Positions 7,628-15,258 of a DNA stretch of 48,113 bases are shown here, in pieces (the first letter of the stretch is position 1; the number at the start of each line of letters is the position of its first letter). The translations under genes and the position numbers were made by a program. This stretch comes from Streptomyces sp. AV19 (GTDB taxonomy: Bacteria; Actinomycetota; Actinomycetes; Streptomycetales; Streptomycetaceae). The stretch is from assembly GCF_015999245.1 (NCBI RefSeq), contig NZ_JAEAMR010000010.1, positions 840,187 to 888,299 of the forward strand. Direction: 5' to 3'. Under the pieces are notes generated by a model. The model saw nothing but the letters and a program-made list of their open reading frames with translations. It searched no databases and was not told where the DNA came from.

Positions 7628-9142
7628 ATGAGTCAGTGGATCGCCACCGTGGGGGCACAGCAGCTCGCCCGGCTCCTCGACGCCCAGGGCGGGGACGGGG
7701 CGGCGGGCGCGGTGACGGCGCGGGGCGGCCGCCGCGTGCCCGCCTATCGCTCCCTCGCCGACCGCATCCGGCTGCTCGTGCTGGAGGGCCGCGTTCCGGT
7801 GGCCGCCCGGCTGCCCGCCGAGCGCGAGCTCGCCGCCGCGCTCTCCGTCAGCCGCACCACCGTGGCCGCCGCCTACGAGGCCCTGCGCGGCGAGGGCTTC
7901 CTCGAATCCCGGCGCGGCGCCGGCAGCTGGAGCGCCGTGCCCGCGGGCAGCCCGCTGCCCAGCCGCGCGCTGGACCCGCTCCCGCCCGACGCCACCGGCT
8001 CGATGATCGACCTCGGCTGCGCCGCCCTGACCGCCCCCGAACCCTGGCTCACCCACGCCTTCCAGGGCGCGCTGGAGCAACTGCCGCCCTACGCGCACAC
8101 CCACGGCGACTACCCCGCCGGCCTGCCCGCGCTCCGGCAGGCGCTCGCCGACCGCTACACCGCGCGCGGCGTGCCGACCATGCCCGAACAGATCATGGTC
8201 ACCACCGGGGCGATGGGCGCCGTCGGCGCCATCTGCCGGCTGCTGGCCGGGCGCGGCGAGCGGGTCGCCGTCGAGTCACCGTCGTACGCCAATGTCCTTC
8301 AGCTCATGCGCGAGGCCGGGGCCCGGCTCGTGCCCGTCGGGATGGCCGACCGGCTCGGCGGCTGGGACCTGCCCGCCTGGCGCCAGGTCCTGCGGGAGGC
8401 GGCTCCCCGGCTGGCCTACGTGATCGCCGACTTCCAGAACCCCACCGGCTCCCTCGCCCCCGAGGGACAGCGCCGCGAACTCGTCGAGGCGGCCCGGTCC
8501 GCCGGCACCGTGCTCGTCGTCGACGAGACCATGAGCGACCTCGTCCTGGAGCCGGGGCTCGGCATGCCCCGCCCCGTCTGCGCCTTCGACCCGGCCGGCA
8601 GCACCGTGGTCACCGTGGGCTCGGCCAGCAAGTCCTTCTGGGCCGGACTGCGGATCGGCTGGGTGCGCGCCGCCCCCGAGGTGATCCGCAGCCTGGTGGC
8701 CGCCCGCCCCTACGCCGACCTCGGCACCCCCGTGCTCGAACAGCTCGCCGTCGCCTGGCTGCTGGAGGGCGGCGGCTGGGACGCCGCCGTCGCCGTACGC
8801 CGCGACGAGGTCCGCGCCAGCCGGGACGCCGTCGTGGACGCCCTGGAACGACGGCTCCCCGACTGGGAGTTCGGCGTCCCGCGCGGCGGGCTCACCCTGT
8901 GGGTGCGCACCGGCGGGCTCTCCGGCTCGCGCATCGCCCAGGTCGGCGAACGGCTGGGGGTACGCGTGCCGTCCGGACCGCGGTTCGGGGTCGACGGGGC
9001 CTTCGAGGGGTACGTACGCCTGCCCTTCACCGTCGCCGCTCCCGTCGCCGACGAGGCGGTGGCGCGCCTCGCCGAGGCCGCCCGCCTGGTGGCCACCGGC
9101 GCCCCCGTCGCCGTCGACGCCCCCCGCACCTTCGTGGCCTGA
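7628..9142 (+). CDS. MocR-type regulator (GntR wHTH + aminotransferase-like domain)
   Basis: This 504-residue protein has two parts. An N-terminal GntR winged helix at about residues 37-100 contains LPAERELAAALSVSRTTVAAAYEALRGEGFL. It is followed by a fold-type-I aminotransferase domain with GDYPAGLPALRQALADRY, DFQNPTG and the PLP-binding SASKSFWAGLRIGWVR (Lys335). Proteins of this layout are PLP-dependent transcription regulators rather than enzymes. The ATG at 7628 is taken because it follows GGAAGG and gives a normal N-terminus. It is divergent from the YczE-like membrane protein gene, its probable target. It converges on an FtsK-like gene whose open frame runs antisense across its 3' half. 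Confidence 0.92.
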   Translation: MSQWIATVGAQQLARLLDAQGGDGAAGAVTARGGRRVPAYRSLADRIRLLVLEGRVPVAARLPAERELAAALSVSRTTVAAAYEALRGEGFLESRRGAGSWSAVPAGSPLPSRALDPLPPDATGSMIDLGCAALTAPEPWLTHAFQGALEQLPPYAHTHGDYPAGLPALRQALADRYTARGVPTMPEQIMVTTGAMGAVGAICRLLAGRGERVAVESPSYANVLQLMREAGARLVPVGMADRLGGWDLPAWRQVLREAAPRLAYVIADFQNPTGSLAPEGQRRELVEAARSAGTVLVVDETMSDLVLEPGLGMPRPVCAFDPAGSTVVTVGSASKSFWAGLRIGWVRAAPEVIRSLVAARPYADLGTPVLEQLAVAWLLEGGGWDAAVAVRRDEVRASRDAVVDALERRLPDWEFGVPRGGLTLWVRTGGLSGSRIAQVGERLGVRVPSGPRFGVDGAFEGYVRLPFTVAAPVADEAVARLAEAARLVATGAPVAVDAPRTFVA

Positions 9143-10684
9143 GCCGCCCGGCGCGGGGGCGGCCTGCGGCGGCCACTCCGGCAGCAGCGCCAGCACGGCG
9201 CGGCGCTGCGCGTCGGGGGCGCCCTCGTCGTACGGGTCGGGCGTGGCCGGCACCTGGAGGCGGTGCACGGGGCCGGTGCCCAGCCGGGCGTAGCCCCGGC
9301 CCGGCGGCACGTCGTCGACCGGGGTGGTGTGCGGCGGCGCGCCGAGCACGGCGTGCACCCGCTCGGCGGGGACCGGGCCCAGCAGCACCCGGGCCCGGGT
9401 GTGCGCGAGCACCGCCTCGGCCAGCAGCCGGGCGTTCTCCAGCTGCTCGCCGACGACGACCGTCACGTTCGCGGCCCGGCCGTGCCGCAGCGGCACCTGG
9501 AGCAGCTCCTGCGGGTCCGACAGCCCCTGCCTGGCGGCCAGTTCGCCCAGCGCGGCGGGCCGGTCCACCACCACCCACAGCGCGCGGCGGACGTCCTCGG
9601 GGGCCGGACGCCCCTGCTGCCGCGCGGTGTTGGTGGCCACGAGCCGGCGCTGCGTCTCCCGCGCGGCCCACTCCAGCGCCGCCAGGCAGCCGGGCAGCGC
9701 GGACTCCGCGGCCAGCACGCCCTCGCGGCCGGCCAGGCAGGCGTACTCGCCGGTGCCGCCGCCGTCCACGACGACCGCGTCGCCGTGCGGGAGCGCCTGC
9801 AGCAGGATGGAGCGCAGGAGCGTCGTGACGCCCGCCGCGGGCGTCCCCAGGGCCAGCAGGTGCGGCTGTGCGGACTGCCGGCCGGTGCGCCAGACGACCG
9901 GCGGGACGTCGTGGGTGCGCTCCCCGTCGGTCACCGGCAGCGTCCGCTGGACGGTGGCCGCGTCCGTGAACCCCAGGACGGTCTCGCCCGGCGCCGTCAC
10001 GAAGCGCTGCGCCCCGATCCCGGCCGGCAGTGCGGGCAGCGCGGTGACTGTCAGGGTGCCGCCCTCCTCGTCCCAGGCGAAGCGGTACTCCCGGTCCCGC
10101 CCCGCCCTTATCCACAGCAGGTGCTCGACCCTGGCGCGCGCGTCGCTCTCGCCGTCCGTGAAGTACGCCGGGTAGCGCAGCCGCAGGGCGACCAGGCGGC
10201 CCTCCTCGTCGAAGGCGTGGTCCTCGAAGACCTGCCGCCAGGTGCCCCCGTGGCAGTAGAGCGGCGTGGGGTCCGTGGGGGACGAGAAGTAGGGCATCAG
10301 CGCCTCGTACAGCGACTGCAGCCGTGCTGCCAGCGGATCCTGACGGCCCGTCGGCTCCTGTGCCCGGTCGCGCCCGCGCCACGCGCCGGCCGCCAGCAGG
10401 GCGGCGGCCGCGAGCGGCGGGCCGTACGGCACGAGCGCGACGATGAGCACGCACGAGGCGGCCAGCAGCAGGGCGGCGCCGCGCCGGTCCCGCGGCGTGC
10501 GTGCCCAGCCCCGCCGCCCGGCGGCCGCCAGCGAGCGCAGGCCGCGGGCGACGGTGATCACCGGGTGGAGCACGTCCCGGGCGCCGTCGGCGACGGACCG
10601 GGTGAACTCCCGCCCGGAGGCGAGCGGTTCCCGGCCGGACGCGGCGCGGTCGGACAGGGTGCGGGGGACTCCTCGCCGGCCCAT
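8276..10684 (-). CDS. Membrane-anchored FtsK/SpoIIIE-like protein with degenerate P-loop
   Basis: The open frame gives 802 residues, but only about the first 510 look like protein; the rest is antisense to the mocR-like gene and is low-complexity Gly/Ala/His/Asp. Two hydrophobic segments occupy about residues 70-101. An FtsK-like nucleotide-binding region follows: LLALGTPAAGVTTLL at about 277-290 sits where a Walker A should be but lacks the lysine, and ALWVVVDRP at about 368-376 resembles Walker B without the acidic pair. It is probably ATPase-dead. The start ATG 10684 has AGGAGG. The 64-residue membrane protein gene lies just upstream on the same strand. The true 3' end is uncertain; a frameshift near 9140-9160 is possible. 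Confidence 0.6.
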   Translation of the reverse strand: MGRRGVPRTLSDRAASGREPLASGREFTRSVADGARDVLHPVITVARGLRSLAAAGRRGWARTPRDRRGAALLLAASCVLIVALVPYGPPLAAAALLAAGAWRGRDRAQEPTGRQDPLAARLQSLYEALMPYFSSPTDPTPLYCHGGTWRQVFEDHAFDEEGRLVALRLRYPAYFTDGESDARARVEHLLWIRAGRDREYRFAWDEEGGTLTVTALPALPAGIGAQRFVTAPGETVLGFTDAATVQRTLPVTDGERTHDVPPVVWRTGRQSAQPHLLALGTPAAGVTTLLRSILLQALPHGDAVVVDGGGTGEYACLAGREGVLAAESALPGCLAALEWAARETQRRLVATNTARQQGRPAPEDVRRALWVVVDRPAALGELAARQGLSDPQELLQVPLRHGRAANVTVVVGEQLENARLLAEAVLAHTRARVLLGPVPAERVHAVLGAPPHTTPVDDVPPGRGYARLGTGPVHRLQVPATPDPYDEGAPDAQRRAVLALLPEWPPQAAPAPGGSGHEGAGGVDGDGGAGGHQAGGLGEARHRLVGDGSGDGEGQAYVPLEGPVDPEPRSGRHAYPQPFADLGDARAGEPAGAHPQGEPAARDAELPVGEPSFQGVHDGVPAGADLVAAYGDGGVPAAALQQPGDGELFEHGGAEVGVGAGGHQAADHLGGGAHPADPQSGPEGLAGRAHGDHGAAGRVEGADGAGHAEPRLQDEVAHGLVDDEHGAGGPGRLDEFAALSLGGEGAGGVLEVGDHVGQPGSRLPQDLAPGGQVPAAEPVGHPDGHEPGPGLAHELKDIGVRR

Positions 10685-10725
10685 GGCGGCCTCCTGTGGA
10701 CGACGTTGGTACGGACCCCGAGGTC

Positions 10726-10920
10726 TTAGAACCTCAGGCCGCCGAGCAGCCCGGCGAGGCTGGCGCCGCCCGCCTTGATGCTGGGAGCGATGGCCGTGCC
10801 CGCGAGGTAGAAGCCGAACAGGGCACAGACGAGCGCGTGGGACGCCTTCAGCCCGTCCTTGCGGAAGAACAGGAACACGACGATGCCCAGCAGCACGACG
10901 CCGGAGATGGAGAGGATCAT
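10726..10920 (-). CDS. Small integral membrane protein (64 aa)
   Basis: This 64-residue protein has two hydrophobic helices (MILSISGVVLLGIVVFLFF and ALVCALFGFYLAGTAIA) separated by a charged RKDGLKASH loop, and ends GLLGGLRF. The ATG at 10920 is preferred over one ten codons upstream because CAGGAG lies 8 bases before it. It sits 41 bases upstream of the FtsK-like gene on the same strand, so the two are probably co-transcribed and act at the membrane together. A small two-helix membrane protein next to an FtsK-like protein recalls Tra/Spd pairs of Streptomyces plasmids, but no specific homology is claimed. Confidence 0.78.
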   Translation of the reverse strand: MILSISGVVLLGIVVFLFFRKDGLKASHALVCALFGFYLAGTAIAPSIKAGGASLAGLLGGLRF

Positions 10921-10935
10921 GGAGGGTCTCCTGAC

Positions 10936-10967
10936 TGGTGGGGCGGTCACCTGGTGGGGCGGTCACC
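10936..10967. repeat. Tandem 16-bp direct repeat in the leader of the small membrane protein gene
   Basis: TGGTGGGGCGGTCACC occurs twice head to tail (10936-10951, 10952-10967) just upstream of the ribosome binding site of the minus-strand membrane protein gene. It could be a regulator site or a slippage product. Confidence 0.7.
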
Positions 10968-11145
10968 ATGGGTCCCTCCAGGGTCACAGCAAGCAGGAAC
11001 CGCGACATCCGGGAAGAGGCACACGAGTGAAACGCCGCCCGGTCACCCGGTCGGACCCGGCCGCGCCGCCCGGGGTTCGGCACGCGGCGGTCCTGCGTAG
11101 GGTGGGGCCGGAAGCCCGGACCCTCCGAACCCCGAGGACGCAGCC

Positions 11146-11559
11146 ATGCCCGACCCCAGCCCCGAGACCGAGCCCGCCCACGACCCCGAGGTGCTCCAGC
11201 TCGCCGCCAAGGTCTTCGACCTGGCGCGGCACGGCGACACCGACACCCTCGCCGCGTACGTGGACGCCGGCGTCCCGGCCAACCTCACCAACGACCGCGG
11301 CGACACCCTGCTGATGCTCGCCGCCTACCACGGTCACCCCAGCGCCGTCGAGGCCCTCCTGGCCCGCGGGGCCGATCCGGACCGGGCCAACGACCGCGGC
11401 CAGACGCCGCTGGCCGGCGCCGTGTTCAAGTCCGAGGACGAGGTGATCCGCCTGCTCGTGGAGCACGGCGCGGACCCGGCCGCGGGCACGCCGTCGGCGG
11501 TCGAGACGGCGGGCATGTTCGGGCGGCAGGACCTGCTGGAGCTGTTCGCCAAGGAGTAA
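11146..11559 (+). CDS. Ankyrin-repeat protein
   Basis: This 137-residue cytoplasmic protein has about three ankyrin repeats. NDRGDTLLMLAAYHGHPSAV plus EALLARGADPDRA is canonical, followed by NDRGQTPLAGAVFKSEDEVIRLLVEHGADPAAG and a degenerate final repeat (TPSAVETAGMFGRQDLLELFAK). An N-terminal capping helix precedes them. Such proteins act in protein-protein contacts; the partner is unknown. A TTCGGC-N16-TAGGGT promoter-like pair lies at 11076-11103, giving a short leader. It is 59 bases from the glycosidase gene downstream, so read-through is possible. Confidence 0.9.
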   Translation: MPDPSPETEPAHDPEVLQLAAKVFDLARHGDTDTLAAYVDAGVPANLTNDRGDTLLMLAAYHGHPSAVEALLARGADPDRANDRGQTPLAGAVFKSEDEVIRLLVEHGADPAAGTPSAVETAGMFGRQDLLELFAKE

Positions 11560-11573
11560 CCGGCGGTAGCGGC

Positions 11574-11592
11574 AGAGGTCTTAGAAACCTCT
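11574..11592. promoter_or_regulatory. Inverted repeat upstream of the glycosidase gene
   Basis: AGAGGT-N7-ACCTCT forms a 6-bp inverted repeat 26 bases before the glycosidase ATG. It is placed to act as an operator near the promoter. It resembles GntR/LacI-type sugar operators only in general form. Confidence 0.35.
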
Positions 11593-11618
11593 TACGTCCG
11601 CCCGATATCAACTCCCCC

Positions 11619-13640
11619 ATGCGCATCACTACTTCACGTCACGCCGTTCGCGCCGCCGCCGTGGCCCTCGCGGTCACCCTGCCCTGCGTCACGCTCGCCT
11701 CGTCCGCCGACGCGGCGCCCGCCGCGGCCGGGGCGGCCGCGACCGGGATCAGGGTCCACGGGGGCCTCGTCGACGTCCCCGTCCGGGGCGGGACCGCCAC
11801 CGTCGACACCGCCACGCTGCGGGTGACCGCCCGCACCGGGGCGGGCACGGCCGAACTCTCCGCGCCCGCCGCCGCCTCGCCGGGCAAAGCCGGACGCGTC
11901 ACCGTCGTGGACGGGGGCGCGCGCTGGACCTACGCCGGGACCGGACTGACCGTCACCGCACGGGCCGACAAGGGACGGCTCGTCGTCTCCGTGCGCTCCA
12001 CCGGCAGCGCCGACCGGACGCTGGCCTGGCCCGTCACCGGCGGCGACCGGGCCGCCTCCGCCCTCCAACTGCCGCGCGGCGAAGGGCTGTCCCTGCCCGT
12101 CGCCGACCCCTTCTGGAACTCCTCCCGCGCCGGACTCGTCGGCGACAAGATCGGCATGGACTCCCAGCTGTCCCTCCCGCTGTGGGGCTGGACCCTCGGC
12201 AAGGGCCTCGGGGCGAGCTACCTCGTGCCCACCGACATCGGCACCACCCTCGGCGTCACCTCCGAGCACGGCCGGCTGCGGGCCACCGCCACGCACGGCT
12301 TCTCGCGGGCCGACGGCACCACCGACTACACGGTCGCCTTCTCCCTCACCGACGGCTCCCCGGTCGCCCCCGCCCTCGACCACCGGGCCTGGCTCCAGGA
12401 ACACGGGCAGCTCGGCAGCCTGCGCCGCAAGGCCCAGGCGCAGCCCGCCACGAAGAAGCTCCTCGGCGCCTTCCACACCTACGCGTGGGGCCGCGCCCGC
12501 ACCGCCGAGGGCGTCCGCGAACTGCGCCGCCTCGGCGTCGACCGCATGTGGCTCGGCTACGACGCGGATGGCGGGGCCATGGACGCCGCCGCCGTCGCCG
12601 AGGCGAAGAAGGCCGGCTACCTCGTCGGCCCGTACGACTCCTTCGCCAACGGCCAGGACCCCGAGACCTCCGACGCGTCCACGTCCTCCTGGCCCGGCAC
12701 CCTGTACCCGGACTTCTGCGTCCGGCGGGCCGACGGGAGCGAGGAGCCCGGTTTCCACGACCGCGGCTGCTACCTGAGCTCGGAGGCCTTCGAGAAGGCC
12801 GAGCCCGGCAAGCACTACCTCGCCGAGCGCACCCGGAAGATGACCGCCAACGGAGCCGACAGCTACTTCCTCGACGTGGACGCGGCCGGCGAGCTCTTCC
12901 GCGACCACAGCGCGGCCCACCCCATGACCAAGTCCCGCGACCGTGCCAACCGCCTGGCCCGGATGAAGCGCCTGACCGACGGCAACCGCCTCGTCCTCGG
13001 CTCCGAGTCCGCCGGCTCCTGGGCCAACGGCGTCCTCGCCTTCGACCACGGCTCCGGGACGCCCGTCGCCGACGGCCTCTGGGCGGCCGAGCGCGACAGG
13101 GAGAAGTGGGGACGCTACGCCCCGGCCAAGGCACCGGACTTCTTCTTCAAGCCGGCCGAACTGCCCGCGGACGTCGCCAAGGCGATGTACGACCCGGCGT
13201 ACCGGGTCCCGCTGTACGAGACGGCGCTGCACGACTCGCTCGTCAACACCGAGCGCTGGGAGCTGTCCTACGACAAGCTGCCGCGCCAGAAGACGACGCG
13301 GGCGCTGCTGGCGATGCTCTACAACACGCCGCTGAACTTCGTCCTGGACGGTCCGTCGCTCAAGGAGCGGGGCAAGGAACTGGCCGCTCTGCAGAAGTAC
13401 TTCTCGCCGCTGCACAAGGCGGCGGGCCAGGAGCCGATGACGTCGTTCCGCACACTGACCGGTGACCGGAGCGTGCAGCGGACGGTGTTCGGGAACGGCG
13501 TCCTGACCGTGACCGCCAACTTCGGGACGAAGGCGTACGCCGGGCTGCCGGGCGGGTGCGTGGACGCGAAGCTGAAGGGCGACGCGAAGCCGCGCCGCCT
13601 GTGCCCGGCGGAGGTCGACGTCAGCCCGTCCGGCGTTTGA
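11619..13640 (+). CDS. Secreted glycoside hydrolase, GH129/GH101-like
   Basis: This 673-residue protein has a signal peptide at about residues 1-32 (RRAAAVALAV-type hydrophobic core ending SSADA/AP) and is secreted. A beta-rich N-terminal domain is followed by a barrel domain with LLGAFHTYAWG, DRMWLGYDADGGAMD, YLVGPYDSF, DSYFLDVDAAG (Asp419/Asp421, candidate nucleophile) and LVLGSESAGSW (Glu463, candidate acid/base). These resemble families GH129 and GH101, which act on alpha-linked N-acetylgalactosamine; the substrate here is unproven. No Shine-Dalgarno precedes the ATG, so the transcript may be leaderless. The last codons (SPSGV-stop) are encoded by the genome repeat core, so the C-terminus is repeat-derived. 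Confidence 0.82.
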   Translation: MRITTSRHAVRAAAVALAVTLPCVTLASSADAAPAAAGAAATGIRVHGGLVDVPVRGGTATVDTATLRVTARTGAGTAELSAPAAASPGKAGRVTVVDGGARWTYAGTGLTVTARADKGRLVVSVRSTGSADRTLAWPVTGGDRAASALQLPRGEGLSLPVADPFWNSSRAGLVGDKIGMDSQLSLPLWGWTLGKGLGASYLVPTDIGTTLGVTSEHGRLRATATHGFSRADGTTDYTVAFSLTDGSPVAPALDHRAWLQEHGQLGSLRRKAQAQPATKKLLGAFHTYAWGRARTAEGVRELRRLGVDRMWLGYDADGGAMDAAAVAEAKKAGYLVGPYDSFANGQDPETSDASTSSWPGTLYPDFCVRRADGSEEPGFHDRGCYLSSEAFEKAEPGKHYLAERTRKMTANGADSYFLDVDAAGELFRDHSAAHPMTKSRDRANRLARMKRLTDGNRLVLGSESAGSWANGVLAFDHGSGTPVADGLWAAERDREKWGRYAPAKAPDFFFKPAELPADVAKAMYDPAYRVPLYETALHDSLVNTERWELSYDKLPRQKTTRALLAMLYNTPLNFVLDGPSLKERGKELAALQKYFSPLHKAAGQEPMTSFRTLTGDRSVQRTVFGNGVLTVTANFGTKAYAGLPGGCVDAKLKGDAKPRRLCPAEVDVSPSGV

Positions 13641-13644
13641 GGAC

Positions 13645-13687
13645 AACCGCGCGGAGCGCGGTTTCGGGGGCCGGGGCGGAGCCCCGG
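13645..13687. terminator. Two hairpins between the convergent glycosidase and DNA ligase genes
   Basis: AACCGCGC-GGA-GCGCGGTT (13645-13663) and CCGGGGC-GGA-GCCCCGG (13671-13687) are perfect short stems in the 47 bases between the two stop codons. They follow the repeat core CGTCCGGCGTTTGAGGAC that ends the glycosidase gene. They fit a bidirectional terminator of repeat origin. Confidence 0.5.
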
Positions 13688-15238
13688 TTACGGGAAGGGG
13701 CGGGGTGGGGGAGAAACCCGGCCCGTGGACGCCAGCACCGCGTCCAGCGAATCCGCCTCCCCCACCCCCTTGTCCTCCCGGTACCGCACCACCCGCGCGA
13801 ACCGCAGCGCCACCCCCGCCGGATACCGCGACGACCGCTGCAGGCCGTCGTAAGCGATCTCCACCACCAACTCCGGCCGCACCCGCACCACCCACCCGTC
13901 GTCGCTCACCGCCAGCTCCCGCAACCGCCGCGTCTGCCACTCCAGCATCGCGTCCGTCAGACCCTTGAACGTCTTGCCGAGCATGGCGAACGTGCCGTCC
14001 GGGCGCCGCGCCCCCAGATGCAGGTTGGAGAGCCGGCCGGTGCGGCGGCCGTGGCCCCATTCGGCGGCCAGTACCACCAGGTCCAGCGTGTGGACGGGCT
14101 TCACCTTCAGCCAGGAGGCACCCCTCCGGCCCGCCGTGTAGGGGGCGTCGAGGGCCTTGACGACCACGCCCTCGTGCCCCCGCCGCAGCACCTCCGCCGC
14201 GAACTCCCGGGCCGCCGCGCGGGCGGCGGGGTCCGCGGGGTCGGGGACGGCCAGGCGCCTGACGCGCAGCGGTTCCGGCACGATCCGGGCCAGTTCCGCG
14301 TGCCGCTCCGCCGTCGTCAGGTCCAGCAGCTCGCGCCCGTCCACGGCCAGGACGTCGAAGAAGACCGGCGACAGGGGCAGCCCGGTGCCGGAGCGGGAGC
14401 CGACCCGGCCGGCGACGTCCTGGAACGGGTGCGGCCGCCCGGCGGCGTCCAGGGCGATCACCTCGCCGTCGAGCACGGTCGAGGAGACGGGCAACGCGGC
14501 CGCCGCCGCGGTCACTTCGGGCAGGCGCGCGGTGATGTCGTCGAGGGTACGGGTGTGGACGGTCACGTCCGCCCCGTCGCGGTGCACCTGGACGCGGATG
14601 CCGTCCAGCTTCTCCTCCACCGCGCACGGCCCCAGCCGGTCCAGCGCCTCGTCCACGTCCTTGGCCGTCCGCGCGAGCATCGGCAGCACCGGGCGCCCCA
14701 CCCGGAGCCGGAAGTCCGCCAGCGCGGCGGGCCCGCCCGCCAGCAGCTCGCGGGCGACCGCGCCCAGCGAGCCGCCGAGCATCACCGCGCGCCGCACCTC
14801 GCCGGGGTCCGCGCCCGTGGCGGCCGCCACGCCCTCGGCGGCCAGCGCGTCCAGGGCGCCCTGGCGCAGTTCGCCGCCGATGAGCCGGAGCAGGAAGTGC
14901 TGTTCGCGCTCCGTGGCGCGGGCCAGGAGCGCGTCCACCAGGCGCTTGCGCTCCGCCTGCGCGCCCTGCCCGGTCACCGCCGCGAGGGCGGTGAGCGCGG
15001 CGTCCACCTCGGCGACGGTCAGCGAGGGGACGGCCGCCGGGCCGGGCACGTCCCGCAGGGTGCGCCAGCCGACGCCGGTCCGGCGCTGCGGCAGCCGCCC
15101 CGCCAGGTACGAGACGACGAGCGGCGCCTCCGCGGGCTCCGCCTGCCGGAACAGCCCGGCCAGCAGCTCGGTCTTCGCCGTCCGCGAGCGCACCGCCGCC
15201 ACCTCGGAGGAGACCCGGGCGAGGGCGTCGAGCAGCAC
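13688..15238 (-). CDS. ATP-dependent DNA ligase (LigB-like)
   Basis: This 516-residue ligase has an N-terminal DNA-binding domain (about 1-200), the adenylation motif EKLDGIR with the nucleotidyl Lys210, LDGEVIALD (motif III), FFDVLAVDG, GHEGVVVKALDAPYTAG (motif IV) and SWLKVKP (motif V), then an OB domain. It resembles actinobacterial LigB-type ATP-dependent ligases, which supplement the NAD-dependent LigA in repair. The GTG at 15238 is chosen because LigB homologues begin MLL. However, GGAGG is only one base from it, and an upstream GTG (15262) overlaps the esterase stop as GTGA, so coupled initiation eight codons earlier is possible. Confidence 0.93.
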   Translation of the reverse strand: MLLDALARVSSEVAAVRSRTAKTELLAGLFRQAEPAEAPLVVSYLAGRLPQRRTGVGWRTLRDVPGPAAVPSLTVAEVDAALTALAAVTGQGAQAERKRLVDALLARATEREQHFLLRLIGGELRQGALDALAAEGVAAATGADPGEVRRAVMLGGSLGAVARELLAGGPAALADFRLRVGRPVLPMLARTAKDVDEALDRLGPCAVEEKLDGIRVQVHRDGADVTVHTRTLDDITARLPEVTAAAAALPVSSTVLDGEVIALDAAGRPHPFQDVAGRVGSRSGTGLPLSPVFFDVLAVDGRELLDLTTAERHAELARIVPEPLRVRRLAVPDPADPAARAAAREFAAEVLRRGHEGVVVKALDAPYTAGRRGASWLKVKPVHTLDLVVLAAEWGHGRRTGRLSNLHLGARRPDGTFAMLGKTFKGLTDAMLEWQTRRLRELAVSDDGWVVRVRPELVVEIAYDGLQRSSRYPAGVALRFARVVRYREDKGVGEADSLDAVLASTGRVSPPPRPFP

Positions 15239-15258
15239 GCCTCCATGGTGCACCGGGC

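Noticed and set aside
10860..11314. Plus-strand open frames between the membrane protein and ankyrin genes
   Set aside because: They read through a promoter region and out of frame into the ankyrin gene; composition is Pro/Arg/Thr-rich without a motif.
11574..11592. DasR (dre) operator
   Set aside because: The palindrome has a 7-base centre and lacks the TGGTCTAGACCA form, so only a generic operator is proposed.
11634..14627. 997-residue minus-strand open frame across the glycosidase
   Set aside because: It is a low-complexity antisense shadow of the glycosidase and an alternative frame of the ligase; no start signal or domain.
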